Below, in pieces: positions 19,060 to 29,528 of a stretch of 64,000 nucleotides of DNA (positions are counted from its first letter, which is position 1; each line of letters starts with the position of its first letter). A model generated the notes under the pieces. That model saw only the letters and a program-made list of their open reading frames with translations, was not told the DNA's origin and ran no database searches. Origin of the DNA: Rhabditoides inermis (lineage: Eukaryota > Nematoda > Chromadorea > Rhabditida > Rhabditidae); assembly GCA_963966185.1 (NCBI GenBank), contig CAWZYM010000185.1:248001-312000 (forward strand). The letters run 5' to 3'. The position numbers and the translations under genes are program-made.

Positions 19060-21638
19060 GACCTGTATAGTGGCTGTCGGAAGTAGGGCAGCAGCTGACA
19101 GCTCCGGCCCCTCTCTGTCTCCAGGAACGGGGCCTCGAACTCCACGAATGGAGACACGGACAGCACCGCCTTGGCCAAAGCATCCTCGAACGGCGACTGC
19201 AAACATGACAGTCATTTTACGAACGATACATGAACTGTTGTTCAAGATCTCAAAACGGTAAAAAAAAACTAAGCACATAGACACATAGGGAACATAGGGA
19301 GTCTCAAACTTTCAATACAGGTAGAACGACCCTCTAAGGATTGAGGAAAGAGAAACAGAACGTAACAGCACCATAATGAACCTGGACACAAACACAAACA
19401 GGAGTGCCACAATTTCAATTCTTGTGTCATAGTCTACCTTCGACCCCTCCGCAGAGTAATCTTTTGAACCGGGGGCTACCTTTGAAGACCTTTACCTTTT
19501 CACCCACCTTGTTCTGCTCCTCGATCGTCTCGTTCCTCGCCTCGCAGACCTCGCACGTGCTCATCTGGTGCGCCAGGCGGATGTCGAACAGCTGCAAGTC
19601 AAAAGTATGACACGTCATCTCATCCTTTTGTAAGCCGCTAGCGACTTGTACTCGAGAGATAGCCGCTAGCGACTTGTACTCGAGAGATGCTGATAAACAA
19701 ACTTCAACACGTATATCTATATCACACAACACTGTCTCTGCTACATCACAAAAAAATGACGACACGACTATCACGCTATAACTAACTTCACATTTGCTCT
19801 AATCTTTGTTGCTATCATTCGAACGAGTTGGGGATGCGAGGTTGGTCGCATAGTGAAACGCTACAGTAACCAACACTCACCCCCAGATATGCCCTCTCTA
19901 GTCCGGCCGAGTAGATGGCGGCAACCATGTGGCGGAGGATGCGCTTCACTGCGCGCAGCTCGCGGGGACAACTGCAAGCACAGACACATTTACATATGTT
20001 TCAGAGTAAATGTAAATTCACACATGAAACTAGTGCCACAATATGTCAGATATGCACTGTTGTACACCTACGTTTCAGGGTAAATGTAAATGCACAACTA
20101 CATTTGACTCCACAATTTCTTTTTTTCAACAGTGGCTCTTAGCCAAAAAATGATAATTAAAACAGAGACTTAAAACAAAAACGCCACGCACAACTGCAAC
20201 CACAGACACAGAGTATGCATATGTATACGTTTCGAAAAATTAGTGTCACAATAAGTCATGCTGTGTCGAAAGACCGTTTTAACAATATACAGTGCGTTTA
20301 GAGTGTGTAATACTCGAAAATGTGCCATGTTTCTCTGAAAAACACGCACCTGGAGCGGAGCAGAACGGTGCAGCCCCGATCCACCGGACACTCGTCAAAC
20401 ACCTATAAGCAACATTTGTCACACACAATTATAAAGTGAAGGGAAATAATCATATTAAAGAAAAAGAATAAGCAAGATAAAATAAAATGAGCACAAACAA
20501 AGAAAAAAGAAACAATAATAAAATGAGCGAGCATCCAACCGACCAGCAGGGTCTTCTCCCGGCCGCCCTTGACTCGCACCGTGCGCTGCTGGAAGCGGGG
20601 ACAGAAACCTACAAGAGAAACACACACATAAAATTGCCTTCAAACTACCGCCATTCATCTACGGGACAGCCACTTGGAACATGACACTGTAGTTCGTCTC
20701 CCACGGTTTGGATAGTTGCACAGTGGACAGTGGCGCTCGCACTGACAGCTCCGCAAGCACGCGACGCGCCAGCTCCACTGCGAATTACCAGCAAACGCTA
20801 GAGCGCGATAATTTCTTCACTGAAATCGCTACGCGCCCATTCACTCGCAAAGCGGCCTGTGCGCGCGCCGCTCTCTCTGTGGGGCGCGCAGTGCAACTAT
20901 CCGGGCCGTGCTCCAGCCTCTTCTAATAATACCCACCAATGTTCTGCTGGATGAGCTGCGCGTCGGACGAGGGCAGGATGTCGGCGTTGGTCGATCGCGC
21001 CACCCGCTGCAGCACACGACCGCGCACCTGCACACAAGCCGCATCGTTACTGCTTCACGCAAACAAAAAACCATGATAACCGCTTTCAAGACAACTAAAT
21101 GAGAACGTACTTTACAATCAGAATTACGACCGCGCACCTCAACATACACTCATTACTCGACTGGTAACTCATAGACTCACTGCTCATGGACAACTAAATA
21201 ACAACGTTCTTGTTGTACTATGATTGGAATGTACACTCCCCCTACCCACCCCTATGACTAGTCTGACTCCGGCGGCGCGGAGTAGCTCGGCCGCCACCCG
21301 CGACACGCCCCGCTCCACCAGGAGAAGAGACGGACGGCGGGACAGGATGCGCTCCACCTAAAACAGAATCATGAGGGGCACACACACACACAGCTTCGGC
21401 AATGGTTCCATGCTACAATCAATCGGGGGTACAGCTCAGGAGGATGGAGTCCATGCTACAATAGTAAACAATAACAGCAAGCAGGTCATCCAGTGATCCA
21501 GTCCATACCTGTTTGTGGAGGAACTCCGCCTCCTGGCAGAGAATGGGCTCGAGTGCGGTGAGGCGGCCGCCGGCGCGCTCGTACTCGATGGAACCAGCCA
21601 CTGACAACAACATATCTTTCGTGGGGGAGGGAGAGAGA

Positions 21639-21680
<42 letters not shown>

Positions 21681-24600
21681 TGCCTCACCAATCATTACGG
21701 ACGCGGCGTGCAGCTCTCCTTCGACCATCGAGCGGTGCGCCAGCGAGCCCGAACACACCACACCCCACACAATCTGCAACCAGCACAGTTGCACACAGTA
21801 CTGTACTCACACAAAAAGTAGTTTCATGTGCAACAATACTGATATCTAAGATTCAACAATTAGATATAACCACATTTGAAAAACATGAACAATGGGTGGA
21901 CTATCCAGTACGGTTACATAGACATTTACTCCATACTCCATCATCTCACTTGCACATCAACACACAGTATACATATGTCGCGTGTGAGTGCGCGAGATCA
22001 TTGGCAGTGGATGTAACAATCACTCGCCAGCATAGAAAGAGAGGAGAGAGCACAGAGAGAGATAGAGAGAAGAGGAACCGCCACACCCCCAAGGACCTCA
22101 GTCTAATCTAACCTTTGCTTCTCGTCTTGTCTTAGCATTTTAATAAATATGTTTCTCACAGTCACTGATTAGTCCATTGCGCAAACAGAGAGTGAACTCC
22201 CCATAAACCAAACCCCAAATATAACACATACAACGTCACAGTCACCCACCTCCGCACTCGGCTTGTCGCCTCGCTCCTTGCCCTCCCCCTCCTCATCCAC
22301 CACCAACTTCTTGACGTGCACATATGTGAGTATGTTCATGTTGTCCCTCCGCCGACACACATCCACGCGCACCGTCGACGCGATACGCTGCGAGACGCGC
22401 AACAGCTCCGACTTCCATCTACAGTAGTTAGCAAACGTTTTAAAAAGTATAGACTATCGACAACGACACAGCTTACGATTGGTTGAAAGTACGAGCAAAC
22501 TGCTCACCTGTGTGCATCGACGCTCTCCCTCTGCATGAGGTAGTCGAGCAGTCTCTCTGTCCGCCTCGCAAACGCCCGCTCCACGTCGTCCTCCCCCTCT
22601 CCCGCACCCGCATCATCCGACAGACGCTGCTGGAACAGTACATGCAATCAAACACAGACAACTTATCACCCGCCAAATCTACGCAACAACATCTACGTAA
22701 ACAGTGAGATAAGCACACTGTTCAATCCCTTTCTCAACCATATCATAAGCCACAATCGTGACATGACCCTAATATGTGTGACATGTTACATGTACGCACC
22801 AACAAATCTATGTAAACACACAGCAAAATCAGCGTTAATTATAAGTATTTTCTCAACCTAACCTAATCATCGAAACAGGAATACTGAAGAACGCACCCTA
22901 TTGGGAGACAACGGCGGCGACTGAGAGAAACGAGCAGCCAGTGTCTGCTTGCGCTGCGTCGAAGGGGAAGACTGCAAGGAGAGACATCACCTTCTCATCC
23001 TCTCTTCCACCCACCCTGTCGCCCCTCTCTTCTCTTCCCACTCCAACATCCCCTCCCACTCACTCACCCCCTCCCCTACCTCCCTCTCCTTCTACTCTTC
23101 CCATTCCCACTCACTCACTCTCATCTTCCTCCTCTCCTCCTACTCTTCCCACTCTCCCCTCCCCCTCACTCACTCATTCGCTTCCCCTCCCACTCCAACT
23201 CACTCTACCATCCTTCCTCTCCTCCTGCTCTTCCCACTAACTCATCCCCTCTCACACCACTCCCCACCTCCCACCCATTACCAACCCTGTCGCCCTCCCT
23301 CCCCTTCTCCTCCTGCCCCTTCTCCCTGTCCAGCACTGCGCAGTCTGTTAGCGAGTGGGGCACGTCGAATCGAGCCGCCGACGACTGGCGGGACGGCAGC
23401 GCAGACTTGTTCTGCAATGCACTCGATTATGTGAAATCTACGCAACATCGCATAACATCGCATTGTTAGCATCGCACCAAAACAATACCATTTCCACTAA
23501 TTTTATCGTTCACATGCAACAATTTCGGATATAAGCTGCGTCAGAGCGATAGTTTTCGATCTACCTCACTTGCAGTTCGAAATACGGTGCCATAACCGTC
23601 TGCCTCTCTTGTTTGGCGCGCTATTGCAGAGAGCTGACTCTCCGTCTTCCTCTGATCTACCCCACCGCGCCCAACTCATTGCGAGCATAGAACTATAATC
23701 AAATGCAATATCATACTTTCTCTCTCTCTCTCCCTTGCCCACCTCGCTCGAGTGCACGCTGGTGACGTCCATGTTCCTCAGCCAGTCCGGACCGCTCTCC
23801 TCCTCCTCCCCTGCAAACACAACACTCGAGGAGGTTATCTCATCCGTTTCTCGAGGATTCGATCACTATTGGCACTATTTACAATCCTTTCTCAAGATCG
23901 AATCGAGATCGAATATCGTTCACAATCCCATGAAAACTATGTTTCTTCATTTCTTCACTACCAATACTATGTGCCAAACACAATGGGCACCTTTCTATTC
24001 CACGAAACATCGATAGTAAATCCAATCGACTGCTAGCTGCTTCTACTCACCTGCCGCTCCCCCGGCCGCACTCCCCACTGAGAGGGAGGGCATGCGGGCG
24101 GGCTGCGAGTCGCTCGAGCCGTTCACACCCCCTCCGCCTCCCATCCCTCCTCCTCCTCCCCCGCCGCTGCTGCTGCCACTGCTACCGCCGCCAGAGTGCT
24201 GCAAGAGAATTGGTGGATAAAGTATGTAATGTAATGTACAGAGTAAAATAAATTTTTTTAATATCTTCCCCCAGTACCCTTGAGCAAGGCGGGGAATAGC
24301 TCATGAGAACGCTGTCTTCCTAGCCCGCGGAGTTACTATTGTGGATTATAATGGAAGGAAAGGAAGATCCGGAGCCCCACTATCGTCTAGAATGGTATCT
24401 AGTTCTAATGGATTATGGAAAGGAAATCGAATGATTATCGACTGAATATCGATCAAATATCGACTTTCGACTTTCGATTCTACCATCCCCGTTGCTAAAC
24501 TGTGTTTCTCCCAGCGCTTAGCCCTTGTGGTGTACCGTATGCACTTGTTGTATAGTCAGGATATAGCGAGTCTGGATAAATGATTGATTGATTGATTGAC

Positions 24601-26887
24601 AGAGTAAAGGCAACGAAAGAGGTATTTTACAAACATAAAATGTATGTTTCACAACTTAAATAAAATGAAAAGTGAATCAGTCGTTCAATGGTCTTGTCGT
24701 ACGAACTACGAACCAAATACCTTCCTTCTTTGATGAAACGCAGAGCGAAGTGAGGCTATCGGGTTGGGAATGTGGATAGAAGGTATGGAAGGCTTCGTAA
24801 CATGAATACTGGGCAAGCGGAGCCGCTTCTTGAGTGGCAAACGCAGCTCTACCATCGTCCACTACCACTATCACAGTTATCACAGTTAACACCGATCACC
24901 CCAAAAACCAAAAAAGAGTGACAGAGGGCGAGGCGCATAAATCATTGCAACTCGCGATGAGAGTGAAACTAGCGCCAGCGAGAGAGCGAGAGCGTGGGAA
25001 ATGGATCAAAAGCGTGGGAAATGGATCAATGGATCAAAAAGGAGTATTACAATGGAAAATGAGAGACGCGGCAGGACGCAGGGAGAATCACGAATACTTG
25101 CCCAACCCCACCTGCATCATGAGCTCTTCTACGCAGAGCATCGCCGGCGGGCGGTACGCGGCCGGCGGCAGCGAGAACGAGTCCTCAAATAGGCATTGTG
25201 ATTGCAACGAACCAGAATTAGCGAATAATTGAACAATAAAAAACTCGGACAACATTAGTAGAAGTCGCGAAACATAAGTTTTTACACATCATGAAAACAA
25301 TTCACAACTACACGCGAAAAGTCTGTCTATTCCCTCATCACAACTCCGTCTCCCGCCCACCTTCCTCTCGTCTTGCTGCTGGTGCTGCGCGGCAATGTCG
25401 CCCGGTCGACCCGACCACATCAAAGGACCTGCAGGGCAAGTGGCAACGTCAACACAACAATACCTGTCAACACCGCAACCCCAACATCCAAACAACAATA
25501 CCTGTCGTGGTGACGCTTTTAGAGATATAGTAGGAATAGGTTTCACGCTTACGCTTAGAGTTCCAGCGGCGAAGCATGGTAATGTAACGTACTTACGGTC
25601 AAATCAGGAATCAGATCAAAACCATTAAATAAGAAAGCTGAACTTGAACATAACTAGTGGGCGGAGAACATCGAATAACGAACAGCGCAGCGGGAGACTG
25701 GCAGAGATCAGAAGACATGCGGTACACTCTTTCACTCGCATCACGTCACTCTCGCCTCGCGACAATACATCAAACTACTCGATACAGACTTACCCTACCA
25801 TTCTCTGATCAACGAATACATTCAAACAGTGTATAAATCAAAACCCACCATTGGACACGGTGGCAATGCCGGCATTGATAGTAGAAGGAGCGCCGAGAGG
25901 GGGAATCGGAGGCTCCTCCTCGAGGCCCAGGCCACTCTGCAATACATCTCTCTTTCTAGCCCCTCCCCCTTGTCCAAACCCAAATGCACTAATAAGAACA
26001 CTTGCAATTATCAAACATATCTTCACATCACATGGATGTCTCTCCGTCTTCCTCTTGCTTCATCTCCCTCCCTCTTCTCTTCTCTCTCTCTCTCTATTCT
26101 CTCTCTCTATTCCCCCTCCTCTCTCTCCCCTACCTCCTCATCTCCCTCCCTATCCATCGACTCCGGCAGGTACTGCGCCACCATCTTGGCACAGTGCAGG
26201 CACAAGCGCAGATCGCCAGTGTAGCCTGAAATATTTTAAATACATAAAGGTAAAGCTAGCCTCCCAAATCAAAAGAATACTCTGCGGAGAGGGTCGAAGG
26301 AAGACTAACGACAGCTCTCGCCTGATTAAAATACAAATACTGCAATCAAAATAACAATCCCCCACCGAGCAACTGTCCGGGTACGTGGACGTGGCAGCAG
26401 CGGGCGCAGAATATCTGTCCGCACAGGCGGCAGTGGTGGCGGCGGCGGAAGGCCGTGAACCGCTCCTCGCACTCGAAACACTCCTTCCCCGTCGAGTCCG
26501 GCATCCAGTACTGCAACCGCCACGGGAAATTAAATGTGTATAGCAATATTTATCGCAATATGTATTCAAGATCGCATTTTCATGGAGAGGTGTTCGACTG
26601 CAATGACAGTAGTCACTGCGATTTAGGCATCAAGTATGTTTAGCAATATGAATAACTCGCATGTGGGACAAGTTGATCATAGGTTGATCGGCAAAACTAT
26701 AAATACTTCTAACCATGAAACCATATGTTTCATTATATCATGACATGTAACGTATCAAAGTACCAATTTTCTTTAAAAAGTACTTGCGTAAACAAATGAA
26801 CTTTGTCTTGTCCCAATGCAGCAAAAGCACATGCATAAAGCGTTTACAAATACTAACACAAACCTGCGCCTCTCTCTCCCCCCCCCC

Positions 26888-26918
<31 letters not shown>

Positions 26919-29017
26919 CTCTCCCTCCGTCTTCTCTCTCTCTAATATGGACGTATGGCGTTATTCATTTGTATTGTTATATTTCATCGGTTAGTGTCCA
27001 CTGTCCCTTATGCGCAGGTTTGTGTTAGTATTTGTAAACGCTTTATGCATGTGCTTTTGCTGCATTGGGACAAGACAAAGTTCATTTGTTTACGCAAGTA
27101 CTTTTTAAAGAAAATATATGTCCTTTTGTTAAATTTCATAGAAATTTTGAATATGTGCTGAATTATGACTATTCATATGGATTTTATCAAAAACTACTAT
27201 CTCTCACTCACTCTGTTCTCTCCTTCTCTTCGCCCCGTCTCTCTCTTTCACTGTTCTCTCTCTCTCTCTCTCTTTCTCTATCTCTCACACTGTTCTCTCT
27301 CTCACTCTCTCACTTTCTGCCCTTCTCTCTCTGTCTCTTTATATTTTCTGCTCTTCTATCAACGTTTACAAATACTAACACAAACTCTCGGCCGTTCTCT
27401 CTCTTCTTAGTCTCATGTACCACAGATCACACGTTACGTTTCGGATCGCCGTTACGTTTCACAAAAACGTTTTCCCCACATATTTTCTCACTACCGTTCG
27501 GAGTCGCGCCTACTGCGCTCTTTCTCCTGGTTATAGTTGGCGGACCCAAAACAACGCAAACCCGGCGCGAATTAGAAGCTGGCGGCGTCGGGGCGAACTA
27601 CACTCAAAGTGCTAGTTGGAGAACACGGGCAGAAAACGCGAGAGAGTACGCTTTCGGCAGAGAGTCAGCGTTACCGGACACGACTTCCACCCACCCACCC
27701 ACCCACACGCTGGCCTCTCACCTCATGGGTGTGCGAGATCGCTCATAACTTCTTTCGGAGAAAAGATACAAAGATGCCATCAATTAGTGATCTGGCCTAC
27801 GGAACCGTGCGAATCTAACTAACATGAATTGGATGAGTTCACATTCCTGCTAACATGATTTTTGGGTATAGCTTCTTGAAAATTCTGGCGCGAGCCCTAT
27901 CCTAAGCCAAAAGAGAGGGCGCTGCGCGCCCTCTCTAATACGGCTGAGAAATCGTCAATATATAGTTAACAGGATCACGTATTCCAACCTGTTTGTTGAG
28001 GTCCTTGAGCCCGGTCTTCTTTCCTCCGAACAGAGCGGACAGCCGGCCGGAGATCTTCCTCTGCGCCTCCTCGTGCTGCGAGCTGTTGTTCCCTGCAAAT
28101 GTACGTTTCAATTTATAAATGTGAACAACAACACACTATATATAAACCCACTCTTCAATATATAGTGGGTCCCCCGTTTTGGCGGTAGGCGAATTATCTT
28201 TGGCCGAAGAAATGACGCAGAACGATGAGAAAATAATGCAAATGCGTCTCATCCCACCAGTACCAATGAATGAATCGAAGATTACGGTGTTTCGAGTAAA
28301 GATGTTTCAAAACTGAGATCATACGTTTGTAGAGCGGGTCAATAGACATACACGTGTGAAGTTTGGTCGATTTTGGACAAACGTTTGAAGAGTTATTTTG
28401 AGAAAAGTGTATTCTATATATTAAAACTCCTAATCGGCAGGCAACAATGTTCAGTTTTTTTGTGCATAATAAAATAATGACGATTCGCAGCTTGCCTACC
28501 GCCAAAACGGGGGACCCACTATAGAATTATGCCATCTTATATCTGGTGTGATTGATGAGAAGTAAGTTTACTTTCAAAAATTTAAAACAATCATATAATC
28601 ACGACCCACTCTGGCTGTTGACGGACGGCCTCCGCTCGACTCCATTTCGGATCGCTTGCTGGAACTGCTCCTCCACCGACGTCTCCTCGGCTGGCGGGGG
28701 CACATCGGAGGAAGGAGGAGCTGCGCCATTCGAAGCAGGGGTCGACGACGTCGTCGGCTCGGACCTGAACAGGATCAATGACATGATTTATTGAGGTGAG
28801 GCGAGCGGTCAAAGTGCGGTCAAATGGCATGCGCACAACAACTATGTGTTGTTTTTTTGTGTTCGTTAAACCATGGCAAATGAAAAAAATACCTCCAGAA
28901 TCTTCCGAATATGTTGTTGAAGACGCCCTGTTGCGCCGCTGCCTCCTCGATCTCGTCCTCCAAACGACCAAAAAAGGTCAGCCGATCGCTCTGGCCGTTT
29001 TGTGGATTATCGGCCAT
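5655..29017 (-). CDS. ppk-3: PIKfyve/Fab1 1-phosphatidylinositol-3-phosphate 5-kinase (ppk-3), complete
   Basis: The enzyme makes PI(3,5)P2 from PI3P on endosomes and lysosomes. I count more than 40 small exons on the minus strand. It starts [20 protein letters not shown] at 29017 and ends [16 protein letters not shown] at 5655-5657, matching the family C-terminus. Domains in order: low-complexity N-terminus (27990-29017); FYVE finger (about 26150-26520); Ser/Gly-rich linkers (about 22880-25925); CCT/TCP-1-like domain (about 19880-22640); spacer [20 protein letters not shown] (about 19070-19200); cysteine-rich region with CPHSNCD and LTWHYCPT (about 13140-15740); coiled linker (about 9900-12600); and PIP kinase (5655-9510) with [20 protein letters not shown] and HIMDYSLL. 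I saw no exon resembling the DEP domain of vertebrate PIKfyve. Introns hold a nested antisense gene, two foldback elements, a TA-flanked MITE, LINE tails and many microsatellites. Individual exon limits are approximate. Confidence 0.9.
7141..7220. repeat. Compound (GA)n-(GACA)n microsatellite
   Basis: GAGAGA units pass into about 14 tandem GACA units in the ppk-3 intron between the DLKGS exon and the VYGVFKVGY exon. The translations of this tract in any frame are repeat artefacts. Confidence 0.97.
7366..7404. repeat. (CT)n microsatellite in a ppk-3 intron
   Basis: About 18 CT units abut the donor of the exon [12 protein letters not shown] (reverse strand). Other CT/GA tracts in ppk-3 introns include 7775-7798, 10487-10540, 11500-11535, 12436-12486, 13072-13107, 21630-21676, 26080-26130, 26890-26940 and 27236-27330. 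Confidence 0.95.
8092..8393. mobile_element. Foldback MITE, family with CATGCATAAA-like core (copy A)
   Basis: The inverted arms 8092-8196 and 8289-8393 are 105 bases each with about one mismatch, around a 92-base centre. Each arm contains AACAAAAGCTCATGCATTTT and ends inward with ACAAACCTGCTC. The arms are long enough to form a stable foldback. It sits in a ppk-3 intron. Copies B (26771-27110) and C (49312-49837) and a single arm D (62771-62850) share the core with otherwise different arms. No ORF is present, so it is non-autonomous. The superfamily is not evident. Confidence 0.85.
8585..8700 (-). repeat. tRNA-derived SINE-like sequence
   Basis: On the minus strand GTGTTGTGGTTAGCGATCGC resembles a D-arm/A-box. 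About 30 bases on, GAGTTCGGTTCCGAC resembles a T-arm/B-box. There is no clear acceptor stem, so it is more likely a SINE or tRNA relic than a working tRNA. Confidence 0.45.
8989..9010. repeat. Short perfect hairpin
   Basis: AACCAGCGC and GCGCTGGTT pair perfectly (9 bp) around TGCC, in a ppk-3 intron beside the GC-rich segment 8725-8830. It may be the tip of a decayed element. The function is unknown. Confidence 0.6.
9543..9670 (+). repeat. Interspersed repeat, family F (copy 1)
   Basis: It is about 128 bases and closely related in inverse orientation to 23569-23698. Shared stretches include GGTTATGGCACCGTATTTCG and GGCAGACGG. Both copies are in ppk-3 introns. There is no terminal inverted repeat or ORF of note. 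Confidence 0.85.
10341..10378 (+). mobile_element. Very short RTE-type LINE tail
   Basis: The segment has GATGCGAGTCCGGATGAAT followed by ATTTG repeats. It matches the 3' end pattern (GATG..GGATAAAT..TTTGATTTG) of the LINE tails at 33720-33763 and 24570-24599. A severely 5'-truncated insertion in a ppk-3 intron is the simplest reading. Confidence 0.5.
12092..12358. repeat. Local imperfect duplication within a ppk-3 intron
   Basis: ATAATAACCACAA, CCCCACGGAA(C/T)CATCTG, GGAATCATGTT(C/T)CGGAAT and CCCACAACGGC occur in the same order near 12092-12195 and again near 12270-12360. This is an old tandem duplication of about 180 bases. Confidence 0.7.
17190..18792 (+). CDS. Kelch-like/beta-propeller-like protein nested inside a ppk-3 intron, opposite strand
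   Basis: Five exons read 17190-17298, 17428-17695, 17918-18029, 18202-18345 and 18526-18792. They total 900 bases (299 residues) and every junction keeps the frame. Donors are GTAAGT, GTACCG, GTGAGT and GTGAGT. The ATG follows an acceptor-like ccatacag by about 7 bases, which suits trans-splicing. The protein starts [20 protein letters not shown]. It has repeated units such as [66 protein letters not shown] and [16 protein letters not shown]. The hydrophobic strand, Trp/Tyr and loop pattern is that of Kelch-type propeller blades, but the classic double-Gly signature is weak. It has no signal peptide. The function is not recognised. It lies between ppk-3 exons near 16620 and 18920 and would be transcribed against them. 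Confidence 0.8.
19021..19059. repeat. (CAA)n microsatellite
   Basis: About 13 CAA units lie in a ppk-3 intron between the exons [10 protein letters not shown] and [10 protein letters not shown]. The ORFs reading poly-Gln or poly-Val across it are artefacts. Confidence 0.95.
19633..19688. repeat. Perfect 28-bp tandem duplication
   Basis: Two identical adjacent 28-base units (19633-19660, 19661-19688), starting AGCCGCTAGCGACTTG, lie in a ppk-3 intron. Perfect identity points to a recent event. Confidence 0.95.
19880..22640 (-). other. ppk-3: CCT/TCP-1-like domain exons of ppk-3
   Basis: Successive minus-strand exons follow the PIKfyve chaperonin-like domain. They read [20 protein letters not shown] (22510-22640), [20 protein letters not shown] (22245-22415), [12 protein letters not shown] (about 21690-21775), [20 protein letters not shown] (about 21510-21605), [19 protein letters not shown] (about 21270-21360), [20 protein letters not shown] (about 20940-21030), [12 protein letters not shown] (about 20350-20400) and [20 protein letters not shown] (about 19880-19970). 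In the family this part holds the Vac14-Fig4 regulatory complex. Confidence 0.85.
23569..23698 (-). repeat. Interspersed repeat, family F (copy 2, inverted)
   Basis: This is the reverse complement of the repeat at 9543-9670 with a few substitutions (for example CTTGCAG against CTTGTAG). It ends AGTTCTATGCTCGCAATG on the minus strand. Confidence 0.85.
24480..24599 (+). mobile_element. 3' end of an RTE-type LINE
   Basis: The sequence AGTCTGGATAAATGATTGATTGATTG ends in a short ATTG tail in the way RTE-clade LINEs end, and is like the tail at 33720-33763. Upstream, CGCTTAGCCCTTGTGGTGTA is typical 3'-UTR-like sequence. No RT coding remains. It lies in a ppk-3 intron. Confidence 0.6.
26150..26520 (-). 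other. ppk-3: FYVE zinc-finger exons of ppk-3
   Basis: The minus-strand reading gives [17 protein letters not shown] then [19 protein letters not shown], the canonical FYVE R(R/K)HHCR core with its zinc-binding cysteines. After a short intron (about 26226-26365) it continues as [18 protein letters not shown]. This domain binds PI3P and puts the kinase on endosomes. The match to the PIKfyve subclass, including the preceding WMPD, is what first identified the gene. Confidence 0.93.
26771..27110. mobile_element. Foldback MITE, CATGCATAAA-core family (copy B)
   Basis: Perfect 99-base inverted arms (26771-26869 and 27012-27110) surround a CT microsatellite. The arms carry AGCAAAAGCACATGCATAAA and AACACAAACCTGCGC. 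The outer tips read AAAAAGTACTTGCGTAAAC, matching copies C and D. A stray arm fragment ACGTTTACAAATACTAACAC recurs at 27361. It lies in the ppk-3 intron after the FYVE exon. Confidence 0.88.
27797..27942 (+). repeat. Interspersed repeat, family G (copy 1)
   Basis: It shares long blocks with 62877-63027: GTGCGAATCTAACTAACATG, AATTCTRGCGCGAGCCC and GGGCGCTGCGCG. The end has a short palindrome GAGGGCGCTGCGCGCCCTCT. Both copies follow a CATGCATAAA-core element, by about 690 bases here and directly there. Confidence 0.8.
28161..28523. mobile_element. TA-flanked MITE with 30-bp perfect terminal inverted repeats
   Basis: TATAGTGGGTCCCCCGTTTT... (28161-28190) is repeated perfectly inverted at 28494-28523. 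The ends are TA, fitting a Tc1/mariner-type target, so the element proper is about 28163-28521. The interior has no transposase. It sits in a ppk-3 intron between exons near 28090 and 28600. Confidence 0.85.
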
Positions 29018-29528
29018 ACCTGACAAATATCTACATGTATACATCCATTTAAAGACACACCCGTTGCGCCTTTAAGACTTGAATAGGGTAAATTAATGCA
29101 GAATACGATCAAAAACAACAAACAAACAAAATCTGTTATAAAAAAAACAATGCGCAGAGATTCGCGCTCCAATCAAACACACACTTTCGAATTCTTGCGC
29201 TCTAACACGAATCAGCGCGGGAAATATTTTAATTCAAATTCGGGCGGGAGATTTTCGCGCACTTTTCAGTAGGTTCTCTGTCTCATTTCGTCTCCTCATC
29301 TCTTTCATTCATCACCTTCATTCACTACTTTCTTTCCCTCTGTTCACATGTTCCACTCCTATGTGTCACGTCTAGTTAGGTCCCGTGTTTATAGTGCACC
29401 TATCGATTTTTTCTCTTGCTCCCCCTTCAATCCTGGTAGGTTTTTACGCGTTCTCGCGCTCAATATTCGCTATTTCAATCCGCAATCGATTACCTACCCT
29501 TATCCTGCCGCAGACGTGTGCCTTGACG
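29018..29528. promoter_or_regulatory. Divergent promoter between ppk-3 and dut-1 with E2F-like sites
   Basis: ppk-3 starts leftward at 29017 and dut-1 rightward at 29529. The gap holds GCGCGGGAAA (29215-29224), which contains the E2F consensus TTTCCCGC on the other strand. It also holds GGCGGGAG (29243-29250) directly joined to a TTTCGCGC (29253-29260), another E2F-type core. A CCAAT lies at 29169-29173. dUTPase genes are classic G1/S E2F targets in other animals. Use of these sites here is inferred. Confidence 0.6.

Noticed and set aside
23000..23434. Ser/Pro-rich ORFs on the plus strand
   Set aside because: Composed of CTCC-type simple sequence. The coding exon here is the minus-strand ppk-3 exon near 23290-23415.
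26816..27748. Ser/Leu-rich plus-strand ORFs over 26816-27748
   Set aside because: They run through CT microsatellites and a foldback arm within a ppk-3 intron. No domain and no splice pattern was found.
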